This document shows, piece after piece, positions 44,646-49,573 of a DNA stretch of 49,573 bases (position 1 is the first letter of the stretch; each line of letters begins with the position of its first letter). Source of the DNA: an uncultured Clostridia bacterium (GTDB lineage: Bacteria; Bacillota; Clostridia; TANB77; CAG-508); assembly GCA_947626765.1 (NCBI GenBank), contig CANQTQ010000009.1, forward strand, positions 1 to 49,573. Reading direction: 5' to 3'. The notes beneath the pieces were generated by a model that saw nothing but the letters and a program-made list of their open reading frames with translations, was not told the origin of the DNA and made no database searches. The position numbers and the translations under genes were made by a program.

Positions 44646-46312
44646 GGCAATTCTCCTTCTATAGTAATTCTAATTAAATCTCCATCTTTTGTACCAGCTG
44701 TTGATACAACATTAGTTAAAATTCCTTGTGTTTTTAAAACTGTTTTAAAGTAACCTAATTGTTCATATTTTTCTGATTGTGCATTTATAATAACACGATT
44801 TTCAGATGTATTTTCAATAGATGTTACTTGTACACCTTGTGGTATTGAAAACATTATTTTTGTTAATAAATTAGGAATTGCTTTTTTATTTCTTTCATCA
44901 TCTTGTACTTGTGATCTAATATTTTTTAAATTTTCTGTTAATCCTTCATATTCACTTGTTTTAGTATTTGCTTTTGAAATATCACTTTCTACTGCTGCAA
45001 TTTGTTTTAATGTGTCTTGTTCAACTTCTTGTACTTGTATATTTTTAATATTAATAGAATAACTTAAATACATTGAAAAAGCTGAATATATAATAGTTAA
45101 AAATAAAATTCCTCCTGCTGTACGAAGTAGCCATCTTTCTGTAGCATCTAATTTTTCTTTTAAATCAAATCTAAAGAATTTAGAAAAATCAACTGAAAGT
45201 TTCTTTTTGCCGTCTTTTCCTTCTTTACCTTCTTTTTGTTTATTTTCTCCATCTTTTTTACCTGTTGTAATATTTAGGCTTGCAAAAATGTTATTCAAAT
45301 CATCTTTCCAAGTTCTTTGTTTAAAGTTCATGTCTTTTAGACCATATTCCAAACCTTGCATTGCTAAGCTAATTGCTGAGTTTACTTCAATATAGTCTTT
45401 CATGTTTATTTTTAAACTATCTTTAATAAAAAATGGTTTTAGTATTTCACATTTTTCTGTTTTAAAGAATTCTTGGAAATATAAATCTATGTTATTTACT
45501 ACAGATAATGTACCTGTTAAATAAATTCTATCTATTTTTACTGTACTATTTGAAAGTATTTCTTGTGTTCCACTTGCTATTTTATATAATGTTGGCATAA
45601 TATCTTCTAGATATTCATTTGCTTCGTCTTGAAGCTCTTTGCCCTCCATTGTATAAATAGTGCTGTTTTTACATATTTCATAAGCTTTTGAATAAGAATT
45701 TTCTTTTACATTAATACTATCTAGTACATTGCTAGAACCCTCTTCAAGCTTTTCTACTGAATATATTTTGTTATCTACAATAGTTGTTAAAGTAGTTTTT
45801 TCTTCCATGTTAATAATTAGTATATTTTCTTTTTCTTTTAAGTTTGCAATGTTTGAAATACTAACTCCTATTGGAGAAATTGTAGAAACTTTATATTCTG
45901 TAAATGGTTGCATTATAGTATTTATTGTATTTTTATTTGCAGAAATATAAACTACTTTTATTTTTTCTTTATCATCTAAATCATTTACTAGGGCATATCT
46001 TGTTTCTAGAGCATTTCTATTGTAGCCCTTTTCCGTACAAAATGATTCAAATTCTGTTTCAATTGCTTTTCTTAAGTCATTTTTGTTTAATAAACTAAAC
46101 ATTGAAAAATATTGATAAGTTTCTTCTGATAAGTTGATGCTAATTGGTGTTTTATAGCTGTATGTGTCTGATATAATTTGTTTTATTGCTTCGCCAATTT
46201 TGTCATAGAATTTAATTCCAAAGGAATCAACAGTTAAAATGTCGCGTTCTTTTGTGACTTTTGCATATTTAATAATATTTGGTTCTATATATATTCCTAA
46301 ACAACTAGACAT
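44642..46312 (-). CDS. PilM-PilN fusion protein
   Basis: Residues 1-330 are the actin-like PilM part (LGIYIEPNIIKYAKVTKE; ILIINMEEKTTLTTIVD; RIYLTGTLSVVNNID). After a Lys-rich linker (GKKDGENKQKEGKEGKDGKKK) comes PilN with a membrane helix (WLLRTAGGILFLTIIYSAFSMYL, about 392-414), a coiled coil and a small C-terminal domain (VQVTSIENTSENRVIINAQSE). In most species PilM and PilN are separate; here they form one 556-residue protein. First gene of the operon. Confidence 0.85.
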   Translation of the reverse strand: MSSCLGIYIEPNIIKYAKVTKERDILTVDSFGIKFYDKIGEAIKQIISDTYSYKTPISINLSEETYQYFSMFSLLNKNDLRKAIETEFESFCTEKGYNRNALETRYALVNDLDDKEKIKVVYISANKNTINTIMQPFTEYKVSTISPIGVSISNIANLKEKENILIINMEEKTTLTTIVDNKIYSVEKLEEGSSNVLDSINVKENSYSKAYEICKNSTIYTMEGKELQDEANEYLEDIMPTLYKIASGTQEILSNSTVKIDRIYLTGTLSVVNNIDLYFQEFFKTEKCEILKPFFIKDSLKINMKDYIEVNSAISLAMQGLEYGLKDMNFKQRTWKDDLNNIFASLNITTGKKDGENKQKEGKEGKDGKKKLSVDFSKFFRFDLKEKLDATERWLLRTAGGILFLTIIYSAFSMYLSYSINIKNIQVQEVEQDTLKQIAAVESDISKANTKTSEYEGLTENLKNIRSQVQDDERNKKAIPNLLTKIMFSIPQGVQVTSIENTSENRVIINAQSEKYEQLGYFKTVLKTQGILTNVVSTAGTKDGDLIRITIEGELP

Positions 46313-46660
46313 CTTATTTTTCTCCTTCGTTTATTTTTTTAAAAACTATTATTATATTTGACAAAATTTTAGCAAAACATACTTGAATTTTTTGTTTTAT
46401 TTGACATTTTTTGATTATTTATAATTTTTTCTGTATTTATTTTATATGTTTTGTAATAAAAGTCAATATGTATATTTATTATTTAATACAATTGTAAAAT
46501 TTCTGTAATATTCTTGTAATATTTAAATTTATTATTTAATTCTAAAATGGTTATATTCGTTTATTTTTATGTGTTTTTTATACTTTAGCTTAAAAAAGTT
46601 TTTGGTAATAAAAACTGCTAATTTTATATATGTAAATAATAATTTCTTAAATTTGGTTTT
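46313..46660. other. Upstream region of the pilus operon
   Basis: There is no gene. On the minus strand a TATAAT stands about 40 bases before the pilM/N start with a weak -35. A triple WalR-like box lies 181-208 bases upstream of the start. No c-di-GMP riboswitch, common before clostridial pilus operons, is visible. Confidence 0.5.
46493..46520 (+). promoter_or_regulatory. Triple WalR-like box upstream of the pilus operon
   Basis: TGTAAA, TGTAAT and TGTAAT follow each other with exactly five bases between. The layout and orientation relative to the downstream gene are the same as in the array before ftsA. A lone TGTAAT stands at 46452. Confidence 0.55.
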
Positions 46661-47443
46661 TTATCTTATAAAAAGTACTGCAAGTATTATTATACCAAAT
46701 ATTACACGATATATTGCAAACCATTTGAAGTCACCTTTTTTTAAATAATTTAATAAAAATTTAATTACAAAAATTCCTACTATAAAACTTGCAAATACAC
46801 CAATAAAAAATGGAATGCTAAAAACGAAGTCTTTTGCTTTAAATACTGTAGCAGCTAATACTATTGGAGCAGATAGCATAAATGAATAACGTGCTGCTGC
46901 TTCTCTTTTTACTCCCATAATTCTTGCTGTAGTCATTGTAACTCCTGAGCGAGAAACTCCTGGAATAAATGCAAGTGCTTGTGATAATCCTATTAAAAAT
47001 GTTTGTTTTAAACTCATATTTTCATAGTCTGTTACAGATTTGCATTTTTTATCTGCTACATATAGTATAATTCCCATTACAATTAAGGCAATTGCTATAA
47101 TTAAAGGTGTAGTTAAAGCATCCTCTAAAAATTTATCTAGTATAAAACCAATTATTCCTCCTGGAATTGTTGCTAAAACAATATACCAAAACATTTTTCC
47201 TTCAGTTGTTTTTTCTTTTTTTACAACTTGGTTAAATCCACCTTTTATTAGTTTTAACCAATCTTTGAAAAAATATAATCCAATTGCTAAAAGTGTGCCA
47301 AAATGAAGTGCTACATCAAACCATTCTGGTATATTCCAATTAAATATCCAAGGTATAATATTTAAATGTGCTGAACTTGAAATTGGTAATAGTTCAGTTA
47401 ATCCTTGCACAATTCCTAAAATTAATGATTGATATATTTGCAT
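46661..47443 (-). CDS. uppP: Undecaprenyl-diphosphatase UppP (BacA)
   Basis: It recycles the lipid carrier of peptidoglycan synthesis and gives bacitracin tolerance. GIVQGLTELLPISSSAHL is the first signature and FIPGVSRSGVTMTTARIMG the second, both with the catalytic Glu/Ser/Arg residues. Length 260 with about eight membrane segments is normal. Confidence 0.95.
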   Translation of the reverse strand: MQIYQSLILGIVQGLTELLPISSSAHLNIIPWIFNWNIPEWFDVALHFGTLLAIGLYFFKDWLKLIKGGFNQVVKKEKTTEGKMFWYIVLATIPGGIIGFILDKFLEDALTTPLIIAIALIVMGIILYVADKKCKSVTDYENMSLKQTFLIGLSQALAFIPGVSRSGVTMTTARIMGVKREAAARYSFMLSAPIVLAATVFKAKDFVFSIPFFIGVFASFIVGIFVIKFLLNYLKKGDFKWFAIYRVIFGIIILAVLFIR

Positions 47444-47473
47444 TTTATTTCCTCCTTTAAATTTTTTACTTAA

Positions 47474-48682
47474 TTATTTTTGTTTTTCTTCTTTATCTAT
47501 TTGTTTTTCCTTAGCTTTTCTAATAACTTGTAAATCTTCATTACTTAAATTTTCCACTAGCATACACATTTTGCTTAAGTGTTTATTTACATTTTTTTCT
47601 TTTTTAGTTAAAGTTTTCTTTATTTCTTGTTTTTCTTCTTCTACAACTTCTTGTGGAGGCGGAACTTCTGTCTTAATAGGTGTAAAAAGAGGGTCTTTTT
47701 GCATTTGCTTATATGCTTTTGAGTCTAATTGTACAGCTACATTCATATAATTTTTGGCTTTATCTTCATCTCCTTTTAATAAGGCAATTTGTGAAAGATA
47801 ATAGTATGAACCCGCTTCTAAATCATTTTGCTTCAAAGATTCTCTAAAATAATTTTCAGCTTCGTCTAAATCTCCATATATTAATGCAATTTGACCTAAA
47901 TTTAATTTGGCATTATATGCAAGTGAATTAACTTCTGCCGCTTTTTCATAAAACTCTTTAGCTCTTCCAAAATCATTCATCATTGTATATGCCATTCCTA
48001 AATTATAATATATTTCAAAGCTTCCTGGGTGATAGCGAAGTGATGCCATATATACAGATACTGCTTCTTTGTATCTTTCTTGTTCAAAATAAATTTCACC
48101 TAATAAGTTTGTAACTTTCTCATTTTCTGGTGTATTTCTTATAATATCTTGAAGTATTGTAATTGCTTCTTCATTTTGTTTATTTTTATTTAATGCTATT
48201 GATAGTTTGTAATAGTCATCAATATTCTTTGTTCCAAGCTCTGTTGTTTTAATGTATTCATTAACTGCTAAATCATAATTTTCTTCTTGCATATAAATTT
48301 GAGCTAATAGTTTATGAGATATATAACTGTTTTGATTTTTATTCAAAAAATTTGTTAGCATAGTTTTTGATAAGTCTCTTTTTCCCATTTTTTCTAAAAT
48401 TGGAACAGCTATTGTAATGATTAATTCAGCTAGTTCTACATTTTTTATTTTTTCTATTGTAAATAATATAATTGGTAAAATAACAGATAATAAATACATT
48501 ACAAGTTTTAAACTCCAATGAAATGGAGTTTTTATAAATAGCTCTATAAAATTAATTGCTATTCCTATAAATTCTATTGCTAAAACATAAATATAGGTGG
48601 TGTCATTTTTTTTAATTAACTTTAGAAATGTAATTGTAAATAAAGCAATTGCTATTGTTGTAAAAAATATTTTTTCAATCAT
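47474..48682 (-). CDS. Membrane protein with TPR repeats
   Basis: Three hydrophobic segments fill the first 75 residues (IFFTTIAIALFTITFLKLI; TYIYVLAIEFIGIAINFIELFI; LVMYLLSVILPIILFTI). Then come about six tetratricopeptide repeats (such as YKEAVSVYMASLRYHPGSFE and FGRAKEFYEKAAEVNSLAY) and a charged C-terminal coiled coil. It probably scaffolds a protein complex on the cytosolic face; the partner is unknown. Confidence 0.8.
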   Translation of the reverse strand: MIEKIFFTTIAIALFTITFLKLIKKNDTTYIYVLAIEFIGIAINFIELFIKTPFHWSLKLVMYLLSVILPIILFTIEKIKNVELAELIITIAVPILEKMGKRDLSKTMLTNFLNKNQNSYISHKLLAQIYMQEENYDLAVNEYIKTTELGTKNIDDYYKLSIALNKNKQNEEAITILQDIIRNTPENEKVTNLLGEIYFEQERYKEAVSVYMASLRYHPGSFEIYYNLGMAYTMMNDFGRAKEFYEKAAEVNSLAYNAKLNLGQIALIYGDLDEAENYFRESLKQNDLEAGSYYYLSQIALLKGDEDKAKNYMNVAVQLDSKAYKQMQKDPLFTPIKTEVPPPQEVVEEEKQEIKKTLTKKEKNVNKHLSKMCMLVENLSNEDLQVIRKAKEKQIDKEEKQK

Positions 48683-48731
48683 AACTTTCCTCTTTATTTA
48701 ATTTTATATTATTTATTGTTTAATAAGTTTT

Positions 48732-49262
48732 TTATTTTTTAAATTTTTCTTTATAATTTAGTATAGATTTTTCAATAATTTCTTCTGCCTCTTTTCTTCC
48801 AAGCATTTTATCTACTGATGTAGTTTTATTTTCTAATTGTTTATATACCTCAAAAAAGTGCATAATTTCAGAAGAAATTTGAGCTGGTATTTCAGAAATG
48901 TCTTGGTAGGTATTTAAAAATGGGTCTTGCTTGCAAATTGCAATAATTTTTTCATCATATTCTTTTTCGTCTGTCATAGTTAAAACACCAATTGGATAGC
49001 AATCTACTAAAGTTAATGGTGCAATTTCTTCTTGGCATAAAACAAGTACATCTAGTGGGTCATTATCATTTGCATAAGTTCTTGGAATAAAGCCATAATT
49101 TGCTGGATAATGTGTTGAGGTGTATAAAACTCTATCTAATCTAAGCATACCTGTTTCTTTATCTAGTTCATACTTATTACGTCCATTTTTACTTATTTCT
49201 ATTACAGAAACAAAACTGTCTTTTTTTATTCTATTTTCTGAAATATCGTGCCAAATATTCAT
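48732..49262 (-). CDS. ppa: Inorganic pyrophosphatase, family I
   Basis: The signature DNDPLDVLVL holds the metal-binding Asp residues. VSVIEISKNGRNKYELDKETGML, YPANYGFIPRT and LTMTDEKEYDEKIIAI are typical of this soluble enzyme. The start at 49262 has GGAGG 8 bases upstream; the ATG five codons earlier overlaps that site. Length 176. Confidence 0.95.
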   Translation of the reverse strand: MNIWHDISENRIKKDSFVSVIEISKNGRNKYELDKETGMLRLDRVLYTSTHYPANYGFIPRTYANDNDPLDVLVLCQEEIAPLTLVDCYPIGVLTMTDEKEYDEKIIAICKQDPFLNTYQDISEIPAQISSEIMHFFEVYKQLENKTTSVDKMLGRKEAEEIIEKSILNYKEKFKK

Positions 49263-49287
49263 TGGTAGTTCCTCCATTTTTTAATTA

Positions 49288-49500
49288 TTACATTTTTTCT
49301 TTTTTATATTTTTTGTATATGTCTTTGCATAAGTCTGAAAACTTTATTCCAGATAAATAACCCAATGATTGACTTGTTAAGTAATCATTTTTAGATGCTA
49401 ACTTATTCCAAACTTTTTCTGTTGGCATTGCTTTGTTTTCCATAATATATTGTGTTAATGCTTCTATACTTTTTTTATAATATTGTTCGTAATTTGTCAT
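49288..49500 (-). CDS. Small unknown protein (70 aa)
   Basis: The start is set at 49500 because an AAGGAA site lies 11 bases upstream and the region before it has unlike base composition. NYEQYYKKSIEALTQYIMENKAMPTEKVWNKLA..., then SLGYLSGIKFSDLCKDIYKKYKK, looks like a helical domain with a possible helix-turn-helix. I cannot name it. It lies 25 bases before the pyrophosphatase start, so it may share its message. Confidence 0.6.
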   Translation of the reverse strand: MTNYEQYYKKSIEALTQYIMENKAMPTEKVWNKLASKNDYLTSQSLGYLSGIKFSDLCKDIYKKYKKEKM

Positions 49501-49518
49501 ATTTAATCTCATTCCTTC

Positions 49519-49550
49519 CTTGCCTTCGCTTCGCTCGTCTGTGGAAGGCA
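49519..49550 (-). other. GC-richer leader hairpin before the small gene
   Basis: GCCTTC and GAAGGC enclose a GC-rich stretch with GCGAAGC on the minus strand. It stands out from the AT-rich surroundings and lies in the leader of the 70-residue gene. It may be an upstream terminator or a repeat edge; the window ends here. Confidence 0.35.
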
Positions 49551-49573
49551 CAAATCTTTATTAAAAATTCTTA

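Noticed and set aside
46313..46660. A c-di-GMP riboswitch before the pilus operon
   Set aside because: No conserved class I or II core or GC-rich helices are present in this AT-rich spacer.
1..49573. tRNA, rRNA or CRISPR arrays
   Set aside because: No cloverleaf with the T-loop consensus, no rRNA-like segment and no regularly spaced short repeats were seen. The only regular repeat is the 282-bp coding repeat in the helicase.

Overview
The window is an AT-rich, mostly minus-strand stretch from a spore-forming Clostridia-like Firmicute. This is inferred from the gene order sigG-sigE-spoIIGA-ftsZ-ftsA-sbp-two DUF881 genes-ftsQ-murA (the Bacillus/Clostridium division and sporulation cluster), a BofC-like protein, ClpE, RNase J and a Gram-positive type IV pilus operon. 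No rRNA, tRNA or CRISPR array was seen.

Main observation: several genes can only be read full length if the ribosome (or the mRNA) drops one base at an in-frame CGG codon. Joining the frames by skipping the C of CGG, so that GGN is read as Gly, restores FtsA (essential in relatives), the sporulation protein YlmC (at two separate places), a large serine recombinase and a large helicase. By eye I found only one other in-frame CGG among roughly 13,000 codons. Every frame interruption of an otherwise intact gene coincides with CGG. This suggests that CGG is an unassigned or hungry codon that drives +1 frameshifting here. A sequencing or assembly artefact has to be excluded first.

Layout. About 0.6-13.1 kb is an integrated element of 12.28 kb that splits ylmC. 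The ylmC 3' half (611-740) and 5' half (13001-13129) each end in the same 17-bp core. The element carries the serine recombinase, a possible directionality factor, a 1744-residue helicase with six 94-residue repeats, a convergent type I toxin-antitoxin locus, a Panacea/toxSAS toxin-antitoxin pair and several small unknown genes. The attachment core lies inside the recombinase gene: integration replaces its last 47 codons by two, and excision would restore both recombinase and ylmC, as for skin-type elements in sporulation genes. A partial tandem duplication (about 8.2-10.2 kb versus 10.2-13.36 kb) has left a second ylmC 5' end, a second and different recombinase tail and a helicase remnant.

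13.4-23.1 kb is the sporulation/division cluster, with a candidate pseudoknotted RNA between sigE and sigG and a triple WalR-like box before ftsA. 23.2-36.7 kb holds an unknown membrane protein, patatin phospholipase, topoisomerase III, a DUF3298 protein, clpE-pgsA (plus strand), a BofC-like protein, the tRNA t6A enzyme, RNase J and a ROK kinase. 36.8-46.3 kb is one type IV pilus operon (pilM/N fusion, pilO, a PilP-like gene, pilin, pilD, two pseudopilins, pilB, pilT, pilC) preceded by another triple WalR-like box. 46.6-49.5 kb holds uppP, a TPR membrane protein, inorganic pyrophosphatase and a small unknown gene.
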